A DNA stretch of 10,753 nt, taken from contig JAZRGE010000084.1 of assembly GCA_045644025.1 (NCBI GenBank), positions 1 through 10,753 on the forward strand, given 5' to 3'. The notes under the pieces were generated by a model. It made no database searches and was not told the origin of the DNA. It saw only the letters and a program-made list of their open reading frames with translations. Positions 1 through 7,659 of this stretch are shown here, piece by piece (positions within the stretch are counted from its first letter, which is position 1; every line of letters starts with the position of its first letter). A program made the position numbers and the translations under genes. Origin of the DNA: JAZRGE01 sp045644025 (lineage in GTDB: Bacteria; Bacillota; Clostridia; Oscillospirales; Acutalibacteraceae).

Positions 1-662
1 TGGCCGCCCCTAAGGCCATGGCTATCGTCGGCCGCAATGGGGAAAACCTGCTTGCCGCTTCGAAGCACCTTATCGTAAAGCGCGCTGTTATCCCCGGGCC
101 AACCTCCTATTCGGCTGCCACTGTTAAATATCTCCATGGCATCGTAGCCTTCATATTTCATCCAAATATTATCAAAATCCTCCAACGAATAGTCGGGATG
201 ATTCCAACAAACAAAGAAACCGTGCTTTTTAGCTTCGGCAATCACTTCGTTAATACATTCGGAAGAATATTCGCTTTTATATAATTCGCCATGATATTTC
301 ACCTGTGCAATCTCTTCGGGAGTGCTATGCCACACCTTTTCCGGATCAAAGCACACCTGAGTAGTGTTGTGCTGATCGAATGCATATAAATTCAAATCAC
401 AGGTCTTTTGGAATTTGTAGGGCACACCCTTTTCCCCCACAGCCCATTCATACGAAGTAATTGTGAGGAAATCATCATCGTCTAAATCAGAGTGATCCAC
501 AAGTATCTCGTGATCAGTATAGGCCACAATGCTGTAGCCCTGAGCCTTATATGCCTGCTTCACCTGCTCGGGTGTGACGTTTCCATCTGATATTACTGTG
601 TGAACATGCAAATTAGCCTTATAAACATTCTGCTTTCCTGCAGGGAACAACACTTTTTCCAT
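1..662 (-). CDS. PHP-domain metal-dependent hydrolase, second tandem copy (3' end outside window)
   Basis: This gene is open to the left edge, and 220 codons are visible. It begins at an ATG preceded by AGAGGG, and that ribosome binding site is formed by the last two sense codons of the upstream gene; only 3 bases separate the two genes. The protein has the PHP (polymerase and histidinol phosphatase) signature: HVHTVISDG at residues 19-27, TDHE near 49-52, a WNHP segment near 154-157 and AADDSH at the end of the visible part. About half of its residues match the upstream neighbour, so the two are tandem duplicates. Family members are metal-dependent phosphoesterases; the substrate cannot be read from sequence. 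One difference stands out: the neighbour has CHLNLY where this copy has CDLNLY (residue 89), a possible change of metal ligand. A role in polysaccharide synthesis is inferred only from the operon. Confidence 0.85.
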   Translation of the reverse strand, partial: MEKVLFPAGKQNVYKANLHVHTVISDGNVTPEQVKQAYKAQGYSIVAYTDHEILVDHSDLDDDDFLTITSYEWAVGEKGVPYKFQKTCDLNLYAFDQHNTTQVCFDPEKVWHSTPEEIAQVKYHGELYKSEYSSECINEVIAEAKKHGFFVCWNHPDYSLEDFDNIWMKYEGYDAMEIFNSGSRIGGWPGDNSALYDKVLRSGKQVFPIAADDSHGLRGG

Positions 663-665
663 AGT

Positions 666-1694
666 TTACCCTCTATTCAAAATCTCTTCCACAGTATAGG
701 CACGGGTGATGGCCCACTTACCATCGGCACCCACAGCCATTATATAAACATAACTATCGTCTTCCTCCATCTTGAAGGAAGCCTTATCTATTAATGCTCC
801 GTGTTCTCCGCAAACGGTGTCGCCGTGGCGATTATCGGTGCGAAAATATATTTCTCTGGCGTTGGGAGAATAGGCGGTTATCACGCCGTCTTCCACAGTG
901 ATCTTCTCTATCGTCTGGCCGATAGATGCATAAAAATCACCATTTATGAGCGCCTTCATCACCTTGCTGTATTCCAGCTCTTCTGCCGCCACCATACAAA
1001 AGCCAAAGAAATTATCGCTTCTGGGATGGCCTTCGGGGCGGATGGTGTGGCTATCATCGGCCGCAATGGGATAAACCTTCTTGCCCAACTTCAACATATT
1101 ATCATAGACGTGAATATTATGCTCAAAAAATCCGCATTGCCTATCGCTTCCGCTATTGTAGACCTCTACAGCAAAGATGCCTTCAACAGGTGCCCAATCC
1201 TCGTAGGTCTCCATCGACCATTGGGGATGATTGTAGCAAACGACAAAGCCGTTCTCGTTGGCTGTTTTCACAACGTGATTAATGCACTCGGGAGAATGCC
1301 AGCGATGATAAGGCTCGCCAACAAACTTAAATTGCTTTTTAAGTTCTTCATCTTTAATAAACCAAGGAGCATCGGGATGATGGCACACCTGCACTGTGTT
1401 GTGCGGATCGAGTGAATATAAATTAAGGTGGCAGGATTTTACAAACTTGTACTTCCCGCCACCACTGTTTATCGCATATTCATAAGAGGTGATGGTAAGG
1501 AAATCATCGTCGTTCAAATCGGAATGATCATAGAGCACTTCGTGATCTGTAAGCGCCAAGATGCTATATCCCTGCGCCTTGTATGCATCCTTCATCTGCT
1601 GTGGACTCACGTGTCCGTCCGACAGATCGGTGTGGGTATGCAAATTGGCTTTATAAAACTTAGTGCCTGCTTTGGGGAACAACAACCTTTCCAT
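666..1694 (-). CDS. PHP-domain metal-dependent hydrolase, first tandem copy
   Basis: 342 residues. The ATG at 1694 is chosen over an in-frame TTG at 1715 because GGAGGG (1702-1707) sits 7 bases before it and because the tandem paralogue begins at the same point (MER/MEK, then LFP). PHP motifs are clear: HTHTDLSDG at 19-27, TDHE at 49-52, SYE near 70-72 with CHLNLY at 88-93, YNHP at 154-157 and AADDSH at 211-216. These are the usual metal ligands of the PHP phosphoesterase fold. Residues from about 265 onward look like a small beta-rich C-terminal domain. It is longer than, and unlike, the CpsB/Wzh PHP tyrosine phosphatases that regulate many Gram-positive capsules. Cytoplasmic location is expected, since no signal peptide or membrane segment is seen. 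The gene starts 21 bases after the capG stop and is evidently co-transcribed with the sugar genes. Hydrolysis of a phosphorylated sugar or lipid intermediate is possible but unproven. Confidence 0.87.
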   Translation of the reverse strand: MERLLFPKAGTKFYKANLHTHTDLSDGHVSPQQMKDAYKAQGYSILALTDHEVLYDHSDLNDDDFLTITSYEYAINSGGGKYKFVKSCHLNLYSLDPHNTVQVCHHPDAPWFIKDEELKKQFKFVGEPYHRWHSPECINHVVKTANENGFVVCYNHPQWSMETYEDWAPVEGIFAVEVYNSGSDRQCGFFEHNIHVYDNMLKLGKKVYPIAADDSHTIRPEGHPRSDNFFGFCMVAAEELEYSKVMKALINGDFYASIGQTIEKITVEDGVITAYSPNAREIYFRTDNRHGDTVCGEHGALIDKASFKMEEDDSYVYIMAVGADGKWAITRAYTVEEILNRG

Positions 1695-1715
1695 AGCTTC
1701 ACCCTCCATATTCAA

Positions 1716-2867
1716 TTAGTATTTTCTCCAGACCATTTTGTTGACTATGCCAACATAGCTCTGAATTATCTTTACAACCTTTGTGCTCACGTTCTCGTCC
1801 ACATAATCGGGAACGGGAATACCGTAGTCTCCTGCCTTGTTCATTTCCACGGCAGTATCCACAGCCTGAAGCACCTGCTCCTCGGTGATACCCGCAATAA
1901 AGAAATTGCCTTTATCGATAGCCTCGGGGCGCTCGGTAGAGGTGCGGATGCAAATAGCCGGGAAAGGATTGCCCACCGAAAGGAAGAAACTGCTCTCCTC
2001 AGGCAAAGTGCCGCTATCGGAAACAACAGCAAAGGCATTCATCTGCAGGCAATTATAATCGTGGAAGCCAAGAGGCTTGTTCTGAATTACCCTTTTATCA
2101 AACTTAAATCCGCGCTTCTCAATATATTTTGCGCTTCTGGGGTGGCAGGAATAAAGGATAGGCATATCATATTTTTCCGCCATAGCATTAACAGCATTCA
2201 TAAGGCTGAAGAAGTTGGCTTCTGTGTCTATATTCTCTTCCCTATGTGCCGAAAGCAGAATATATTTGCCCTTCTCAAGCCCTAATCTTTCGTGGATATC
2301 ACTTGCCTTGATCTTATCCAAATTTGCGCGAAGCACCTCGGCCATAGGAGAGCCTGTAACATAAGTTCTCTCCTTAGGCAAGCCGCAATCGGCAAGATAT
2401 TTGCGAGCGTGCTCGGAATAGGCGAGATTCACATCCGAAATTATATCCACGATTCGGCGGTTTGTCTCCTCAGGCAGGCACTCATCCTTGCAGCGATTAC
2501 CTGCTTCCATATGGAAAATGGGGATATGAAGCCTCTTGGCCGAAATAGCCGAAAGGCAAGAGTTGGTATCGCCCAGAATGAGCAATGCATCGGGCTGCTG
2601 CTCCACCATAAGAGCATAGCTCTTGGCGATAATGTTGCCTATTGTTTCTCCCAGATCCTTGCCCACGGCATCCAGATAAAAATCGGGAGCACGCAAACCA
2701 AGATCATCAAAAAATACCTGATTCAGCTCGTAATCGTAGTTCTGGCCAGTGTGTACCAAAATCTGGTCGAAATATTTATCGCATTTTTTTATCACGGCGG
2801 CAAGGCGGATTATCTCGGGCCTTGTGCCTACGATTGTCATAAGTTTAATCTTCTTTGTCTCACTCAT
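1716..2867 (-). CDS. capG: CapG/FnlC-type UDP-N-acetylhexosamine 2-epimerase (UDP-L-FucNAc synthesis, last step)
   Basis: 383 residues, typical for non-hydrolysing UDP-GlcNAc 2-epimerases of the WecB fold. Visible family motifs are GTRPE (14-18), ILGDTNS (97-103), HMEAGNR (119-125), PEETNR (132-137), SAHREEN (206-212), SDSG (283-286) and RTSTERPE (308-315). The HMEAGNRC variant and the position directly after capE and capF point to the CapG/FnlC/WbjD branch. That branch epimerises C2 of UDP-2-acetamido-2,6-dideoxy-L-talose to give UDP-N-acetyl-L-fucosamine, rather than making UDP-ManNAc. AAAGGAG lies upstream of the ATG, and the gene follows the capF stop by 21 bases. The product should be a soluble cytoplasmic enzyme. 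The 2-epimerase fold is certain; the exact substrate is inferred mainly from the capEFG gene order. Confidence 0.92.
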   Translation of the reverse strand: MSETKKIKLMTIVGTRPEIIRLAAVIKKCDKYFDQILVHTGQNYDYELNQVFFDDLGLRAPDFYLDAVGKDLGETIGNIIAKSYALMVEQQPDALLILGDTNSCLSAISAKRLHIPIFHMEAGNRCKDECLPEETNRRIVDIISDVNLAYSEHARKYLADCGLPKERTYVTGSPMAEVLRANLDKIKASDIHERLGLEKGKYILLSAHREENIDTEANFFSLMNAVNAMAEKYDMPILYSCHPRSAKYIEKRGFKFDKRVIQNKPLGFHDYNCLQMNAFAVVSDSGTLPEESSFFLSVGNPFPAICIRTSTERPEAIDKGNFFIAGITEEQVLQAVDTAVEMNKAGDYGIPVPDYVDENVSTKVVKIIQSYVGIVNKMVWRKY

Positions 2868-2888
2868 TTTCTCTTCTCCTTTTATAGG

Positions 2889-4064
2889 TCAGACCTCTTC
2901 AAAGAAAGTATCGGGTCTGTTGGGATCGAAGCATTCGTTGCACCACATAAAGGTGACCATATCTGTATCGCCCAGGTTTTCTATATTATGGGTGCAGCCA
3001 ACGGGGATATCCACCACCTGGATCTTATCGCCCGAAACAAAATATTCGCACACGGGGAATTTTTGGCCGTTTTCATCAAGCCCCACTCGGCGAAGGCGGA
3101 TAACTCCCTTGCCGCTCACCACCACGAACTTTTCATTCTTGGTGTGGTGCCAGTGATTTCCTTTGGTGATGCCCGGTTTGGATATATTCACCGAAAACTG
3201 GCCACGCTCTAAGGTGCGAATGATTTCGGTGAAGCTGCCCCTATCATCACAATTCATTTTAAGATCATAGCAGCATTCGTCCACGGGGATATAGGAAAGA
3301 TAGGTAGCATAGAGCTTCTTTGCGAAAGGATCACTGCTGTTAGCCACAGAGAGCCTGTCGGCAGTATCTAACCTTCTTGAATCGCGGAAGGAATATATAA
3401 GATCCACAATCTCACCCAGAGTGACTGTGTGCACATCTCCCACGTAGCAATAATCGCCCTGCCTGTTTTCTTCGCCCTTAAGAGCGGCTATCATTTCAGC
3501 CACAAGATCATCTATATAAATAAGGTTCATCACCACTGCTCTGTCGCTCACGGTGATGGGCAGATCTCTGGCCACATTGTGGCAGAAAGTGGCCACCGCG
3601 CTGTTGTAATTAGGGCGGCACCACTTGCCGAAAACGTTGGGGAATCGATAGACTAATACCTTTGCGCCCACTTCCTTACCATAGGTAAAGATAAGGTCTT
3701 CCCCCGCCTTCTTGGAAAGGCCGTAGGGATTATCCCTTTCGGCCTGAATAGAAGAACTTATCATAACAGGAGCCTTATTGCCGTGCTTTTTAAGAGTATC
3801 CAGCAACACGGATGTGAAGCCGAAATTGCCCTCCATAAATTCGGATTCTTCCTTGGGGCGATTAACACCTGCCAGATGGAAAACAAAATCTGCCTTTTGG
3901 CAATATTCGTCCAGCAACGCAGGATCGGTATCAACATCATATTCCATCACGTTGATATCGGATGTTTCGCCAAAGGACTTATCCTTGCCAAGCTTGATAT
4001 TATCCAGCGTGGCACAAAGGTTCTTGCCCACAAAACCGTGGGCTCCCGTTATAAGAATATTCAT
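2889..4064 (-). CDS. capF: CapF/FnlB-type bifunctional SDR reductase with C-terminal cupin (UDP-L-FucNAc synthesis)
   Basis: 391 residues in two domains. The N-terminal short-chain dehydrogenase domain has the nucleotide-binding GAHGFVG (7-13), SSS (103-105) and the catalytic YGLSK (114-118). The C-terminal domain from about residue 272 is a cupin with HWHHTKNEKF (304-313) and a later His (359), the pattern of zinc ligands known for CapF. This two-domain build is diagnostic for CapF/FnlB. It takes the unstable 4-keto sugar made by CapE, performs the C3 epimerisation step in the cupin domain and reduces C4 with NADPH to give UDP-2-acetamido-2,6-dideoxy-L-talose. It is flanked by capE (5-base gap, with GGGAG overlapping the capE stop) and capG, so all three enzymes of the pathway are adjacent. 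The length is slightly greater than S. aureus CapF, with nothing missing. Confidence 0.94.
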   Translation of the reverse strand: MNILITGAHGFVGKNLCATLDNIKLGKDKSFGETSDINVMEYDVDTDPALLDEYCQKADFVFHLAGVNRPKEESEFMEGNFGFTSVLLDTLKKHGNKAPVMISSSIQAERDNPYGLSKKAGEDLIFTYGKEVGAKVLVYRFPNVFGKWCRPNYNSAVATFCHNVARDLPITVSDRAVVMNLIYIDDLVAEMIAALKGEENRQGDYCYVGDVHTVTLGEIVDLIYSFRDSRRLDTADRLSVANSSDPFAKKLYATYLSYIPVDECCYDLKMNCDDRGSFTEIIRTLERGQFSVNISKPGITKGNHWHHTKNEKFVVVSGKGVIRLRRVGLDENGQKFPVCEYFVSGDKIQVVDIPVGCTHNIENLGDTDMVTFMWCNECFDPNRPDTFFEEV

Positions 4065-4069
4065 GATCC

Positions 4070-5116
4070 TTATTCTCCCATTTTTGCAATCTCATCGCGA
4101 ATATACTGCAGAGTGAGAAGCTTTTCCTTCACCTGCTCCACGGAGAGCAGCTCGGTATTATTGGAATTAAATTCTGTGAGAGGATTGCGCTCAACATCGC
4201 CATCCTTAAAGTACTTATCATAATTCAGATCACGTTTATCGCAAGGCACACGGTAGAAATCGCCCATATCGGTGGCGTTGGCACATTCTTCATTGGTAAG
4301 CAGGGTTTCGTACATCTTCTCGCCGTGGCGAATACCGATAACCCTTGTTTCGCTATCGGCCTTGCCGAAGAGTTCTTTAACAGCCTGGGCCAGCACGCCG
4401 ATAGTGCAGGCGGGAGCCTTTTGAACAAGAATATCACCCGATTCGCCGTGCTCAAACGCAAAGAGAACGAGATCCACCGCTTCGTCCAGCGACATAATAA
4501 AGCGAGTCATATTGGGCTCGGTGATAGTGATGTTCTCCCCTGCCTTAAGCTGCTCAATCCAAAGAGGAATAACGCTTCCGCGAGAGCACATAACATTGCC
4601 ATAGCGGGTGCAGCAGATCTTTGTATCCTCGGGGTCAACTGTTCTGGATTTGGCCACAATAACCTTTTCCATCATAGCCTTGGAAGTGCCCATAGCGTTC
4701 ACAGGGTAGGCCGCCTTATCGGTGGAAAGGCAGATAACCGATTTAACACCGTGATTCACAGCCGATGTAAGAAGATTTTCTGTGCCCAAAACATTTGTCC
4801 TTACAGCCTCGATGGGAAAGAACTCGCAGGAAGGCACCTGCTTTAATGCAGCAGCGTGGAAAATATAGTCCACTCCGTGCATAGCGTTATCGATGGAATT
4901 TATATCCCTAACATCGCCAATAAAGAATTTGATTTTATGTGCAACGTCGGGATAGTTGGCCTGGTATTCGTGGCGCATATCGTCCTGCTTCTTTTCATCG
5001 CGGGAAAAAATGCGGATTTGGCCGATATCTGTTCTTAAAAATCTGTTCAAGACAGCGTTGCCGAAGGAACCGGTACCACCGGTGATAAGTAATGTTTTGT
5101 CCTTAAACAAGCTCAT
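4070..5116 (-). CDS. capE: CapE/FnlA-type UDP-GlcNAc 4,6-dehydratase/epimerase (UDP-L-FucNAc synthesis, first step)
   Basis: 348 residues, the usual length of the CapE/FnlA/WbjB group within the FlaA1/CapD-like polysaccharide biosynthesis family. The NAD(P)-binding loop GGTGSFG is at 13-19, GDVRD near 67-71, AAALKQVP at 88-95 and STDKAAYPVNAMGTSK at 131-146. The classical SDR Tyr-x-x-x-Lys is replaced by Met142 and Lys146, as is usual in this subfamily. The enzyme converts UDP-GlcNAc to a 4-keto-6-deoxy intermediate with inversion at C5 (L configuration), the starting material for CapF. The ATG at 5116 has GAGGAG upstream. The gene starts 21 bases after the preceding glycosyltransferase and ends 5 bases before capF. 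The alternative of a PseB-like pseudaminic acid enzyme is unlikely, because capF and capG follow directly. Confidence 0.93.
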   Translation of the reverse strand: MSLFKDKTLLITGGTGSFGNAVLNRFLRTDIGQIRIFSRDEKKQDDMRHEYQANYPDVAHKIKFFIGDVRDINSIDNAMHGVDYIFHAAALKQVPSCEFFPIEAVRTNVLGTENLLTSAVNHGVKSVICLSTDKAAYPVNAMGTSKAMMEKVIVAKSRTVDPEDTKICCTRYGNVMCSRGSVIPLWIEQLKAGENITITEPNMTRFIMSLDEAVDLVLFAFEHGESGDILVQKAPACTIGVLAQAVKELFGKADSETRVIGIRHGEKMYETLLTNEECANATDMGDFYRVPCDKRDLNYDKYFKDGDVERNPLTEFNSNNTELLSVEQVKEKLLTLQYIRDEIAKMGE

Positions 5117-5137
5117 TTTTATATCTCCTCACAAGGT

Positions 5138-6349
5138 TTATTTTGAAGGCTTTGCCAAAATTTCTTCATAAAGTTTCAGGTATTCGCAATATTTTTCGTG
5201 TATATCAAATTGCTTTGCTCTGGCAATGCAATCTTCACGACTAAGGTTTTCGGCTATCTTTATAGCCTCCACGGCGCTCTCGGGGCTACGCTCCCTTGTG
5301 ACTACACCGCTTTTCACATCGATAGCCTCAGGGCTGCCGCCCGTGGGATATGTCACCACAGGAGTGCCGCAACCCAGTGCCTCCTGATTGGTGCTCGGGA
5401 AATTATCTTCATAGGTGGGATTAAAATACACACAAGCCTCGGAGTAAAGCTCAGCCAACTCCTTAGTGCTGTTAGTGCGTGTGAGCCCAATAATATTTTG
5501 GGGCAATGCATCCCTTTGCTTAGGGCTCAACCCCACAACAACCACTCGGTATTCTTCACCCATAAGCTCAGCAAGCTTTATAAGATCGGGGAGGCCCTTG
5601 CGCTTGTCCCACACGTTAGCAACACCGAGTATGATCTTTTGGCAGCCAATGCCATATTTTTCCCTGATGTTGCCCTTTGTGGGCTTAAACGTTTCCAAAT
5701 CAATTCCGTTGTAGATAGTCTCCACACGGTATTTGCCTAAAAAGGATTTCCTTGCAATTTCACTCAGCCACAATGAGGGCGTCACAAAAGTCAGATTAGC
5801 TAGCTTGGTGAATATTTCCTTTTTCTTTGCAAAATTTCTCTTTGAATTATCCAGCACTATCGATTTAGGATAATCTGTTTTAAGCGGGCAATCACCGCAG
5901 CCTTCTTCACACCATTTTTTGCATTCTATGGAATCAAAATAGGCGCAGTGGCCTGTCATCGTCCAGCAATCGTGCAGGGTGGAAACAACCGGAATGTTGG
6001 CACTTTTCAGATAATCAAAAAGGATCTCTATGTTGATATAATAGCCGTGCAGGTTGTGCAGATGAACTATGTCGGGAGCATATTGCTTTATCTTTTCTAT
6101 AAGCCTAAGCGTGGCACGCTTGTTCGAAAAACCTTCGTTATCAAAAATTCTGGCCGAAAGCGCCGCCAGCTTCACATTAAATTCATTGCCTATTTTGTGG
6201 GCATATTTTTTATAGCGCTCAGGCACCGACTCTCTGCCGTAAGCAATAAGGCATTCGTGGCCGTTTTTTTCGAGAATTTCTGCAATACCGGTACATATTC
6301 TTCCTGTGCTTCCTATGCCGCAGACCGAATTAATCTGTAATACCTTCAC
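5138..6349 (-). CDS. GT4-family glycosyltransferase
   Basis: 403 residues when read from a GTG at 6349. That start is chosen because AAAGGAG (6357-6363) lies 7 bases before it and because the protein then opens directly on the first beta strand (MKVLQINSVC). A further upstream in-frame start would lack this. The gene overlaps the preceding glycosyltransferase by 20 bases, suggesting translational coupling. The N-terminal Rossmann half shows GIGSTGRI (11-18), VHLHNLHGYY (95-104) and a Cys-rich segment (C135, C143, C147, C151, C154). The C-terminal nucleotide-sugar half shows YEDNFPSTNQEALGCGTPVV (313-332), the GT4 acid-x7-Glu region with Asp315 in first position, followed by TGGSPE. It is a retaining cytoplasmic transferase that adds one sugar to the lipid-linked repeat unit. 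Donor and linkage cannot be told from sequence. Confidence 0.9.
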   Translation of the reverse strand: MKVLQINSVCGIGSTGRICTGIAEILEKNGHECLIAYGRESVPERYKKYAHKIGNEFNVKLAALSARIFDNEGFSNKRATLRLIEKIKQYAPDIVHLHNLHGYYINIEILFDYLKSANIPVVSTLHDCWTMTGHCAYFDSIECKKWCEEGCGDCPLKTDYPKSIVLDNSKRNFAKKKEIFTKLANLTFVTPSLWLSEIARKSFLGKYRVETIYNGIDLETFKPTKGNIREKYGIGCQKIILGVANVWDKRKGLPDLIKLAELMGEEYRVVVVGLSPKQRDALPQNIIGLTRTNSTKELAELYSEACVYFNPTYEDNFPSTNQEALGCGTPVVTYPTGGSPEAIDVKSGVVTRERSPESAVEAIKIAENLSREDCIARAKQFDIHEKYCEYLKLYEEILAKPSK

Positions 6350-7586
6350 AGAATTTCTCCTTTCCGCCATCAAGATAAAGCTCAAATTTATCCATAAGCC
6401 TAGCCTTCACAAAATAGCGTTCGAAATATTCTCTGGCATTTCGGCCCATATCAGCAATATTGCTATCTTCGGCCATCAACACAATGTTTTCGGCAAGAGT
6501 TTCTGCATCACCAAGATCTCCGCATCTGCCGCATCGGGCTTCGGCGATAATTCTGCGTGTTTCGCCTTCGGCAGCAGCAACTATTGGCATTGCGCAAGCC
6601 ATATAAGATTGAAGCTTTGCAGGAATAGTCTTAATAAAAATCGGGATATCGGCAAAAGATGCAAAGGCCACATCGCAAGCGGCAAGTATCTGCGGGATCT
6701 CCGTGGCAGGCTTCCTGCCGCAGAAGACAAACATATCCTGCACCCCGTTTTCCTCAATGGAGGCAAGCAGTTCGTCCTTGCACCTTCCATCGCCCACGAT
6801 GATGAATTTTATATTGCTGTTGCCTTGGGCCTTAATAATTGCGGCTGCCTTGGGAAGAATATCCAAGCCTTGCGCCTGGCCGATATTTCCCGTGAAGACC
6901 ACTTTGAAACCATTCTCCGGGATGCCTTCCACAGTTTTTTTCTCGCACGGAAAATATAGTTCTTCGGCATATTGCGGCCAATAGACCACCTTAGAAGGAT
7001 CATCCTTAGGCATCATTCGATTTCTTATCTCACCCACAAAGGAAGGAGAAGTAGCCAAAATCAGATCGCAGTTTTTATATATTATCTTCATTATCCGATC
7101 AATGGGCCATATTAAAACGGGGCTATGGATTCCCGTGATCATCTCAACACATTCCGGCCAAAGATCCTGCACGTAAAGGCAGCAAGGAATCTTTCTCTTT
7201 TTGGCAAACCACACTCCGGGCAAGGCCTGCGTAAGCGGCGAATTGCCCATAATAAACACTTGGTCGGCCTTTATGCGGGTGAAACACTTCCAAAAAAATC
7301 CCGACACAACAAAAGATAAATAATTAAATATCGTGCCAATGGTGCCACCCTTGCCTCGGGCAATGAGCGGCAATCTTATCACCTTAACGCCGCAGTATTC
7401 ATCTGCTCTTTTTTTGAACCAGCCGTAGCCCTTAAAGAACTTACCTTCGGGGTAGTTCGGAATACCGGTGACAACAGTTACTTCGTAGCCGCGCTTGACC
7501 CATTCCACGCATATATCGTTTATTCTGAATTGCTCAGGATAAAAATATTGGCTCACTACAAGCAACTTCTTCTTACCGGAAGCCAT
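6330..7586 (-). CDS. WbuB-like GT4 glycosyltransferase, candidate L-FucNAc transferase
   Basis: 418 residues. The N-terminus has SQYFYPEQFRIND (12-24) and VTGIPNYPEG (39-48). Mid-protein features are VQDLWPE (139-145), GNIGQAQGLD (233-242) and IVGDGR (263-268). The C-terminal PAKLQSYMACAMPIV (322-336) and GET are the nucleotide-sugar binding part. These signatures match the WbuB group of GT4 enzymes, found beside fnlABC/capEFG genes in other bacteria and proposed there to transfer N-acetyl-L-fucosamine. Presence with capEFG supports the same role here, so this is probably the enzyme that uses the UDP-L-FucNAc made by the next genes. The ATG at 7586 has AAAGG about 9 bases upstream. The gene lies 73 bases after the phosphoglycosyl transferase, and its 3' end carries the ribosome binding site of the next gene. 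Family is secure; donor is an inference. Confidence 0.88.
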   Translation of the reverse strand: MASGKKKLLVVSQYFYPEQFRINDICVEWVKRGYEVTVVTGIPNYPEGKFFKGYGWFKKRADEYCGVKVIRLPLIARGKGGTIGTIFNYLSFVVSGFFWKCFTRIKADQVFIMGNSPLTQALPGVWFAKKRKIPCCLYVQDLWPECVEMITGIHSPVLIWPIDRIMKIIYKNCDLILATSPSFVGEIRNRMMPKDDPSKVVYWPQYAEELYFPCEKKTVEGIPENGFKVVFTGNIGQAQGLDILPKAAAIIKAQGNSNIKFIIVGDGRCKDELLASIEENGVQDMFVFCGRKPATEIPQILAACDVAFASFADIPIFIKTIPAKLQSYMACAMPIVAAAEGETRRIIAEARCGRCGDLGDAETLAENIVLMAEDSNIADMGRNAREYFERYFVKARLMDKFELYLDGGKEKFCEGITD

Positions 7587-7626
7587 ATCTGCACGCCTTT
7601 CTTAAATCATGATAAAGCGCAAAACT

Positions 7627-7650
7627 CTGCGGAACCTTTCGGCGCCACAG
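7627..7650 (-). other. Intercistronic RNA hairpin with GAAA tetraloop
   Basis: In the 73-base gap after the first operon gene, the minus strand reads CTGTGGCGCC, GAAA, GGTTCCGCAG. The arms pair over ten positions, with two G-U pairs and one mismatch, closed by a GAAA tetraloop, and are followed by AGTTTTGC. The T run is too short for an efficient terminator. It could be a leaky attenuator or an mRNA processing or stability element that sets the initiator transferase apart from the downstream genes. It is the only clear hairpin noticed between genes of this operon. Confidence 0.45.
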
Positions 7651-7659
7651 ATAGTTTTA

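Noticed and set aside
666..1694. CpsB/Wzh tyrosine phosphatase as the identity of the PHP gene
   Set aside because: The protein is about 100 residues longer, has a different C-terminal part, and no CpsC/CpsD kinase partners are in view.
1695..1715. TTG start seven codons upstream in the first PHP gene
   Set aside because: No ribosome binding site fits it, and the tandem paralogue starts at the position matching ATG 1694.
1716..2867. Plain WecB/MnaA making UDP-ManNAc
   Set aside because: The HMEAGNRC variant and the unbroken capE-capF-capG order fit the CapG branch better; it is kept only as a secondary possibility.
801..3212. Long plus-strand reading frames opposite the PHP, capG and capF genes (up to about 300 codons)
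   Set aside because: They are antisense to genes with unmistakable motifs, lack ribosome binding sites and family signatures, and arise from codon bias of the true strand.
6350..6385. Longer start for the second GT4 glycosyltransferase
   Set aside because: It would deepen the overlap with the preceding gene and place extra residues before the first beta strand. The GTG at 6349 has an ideal AAAGGAG.
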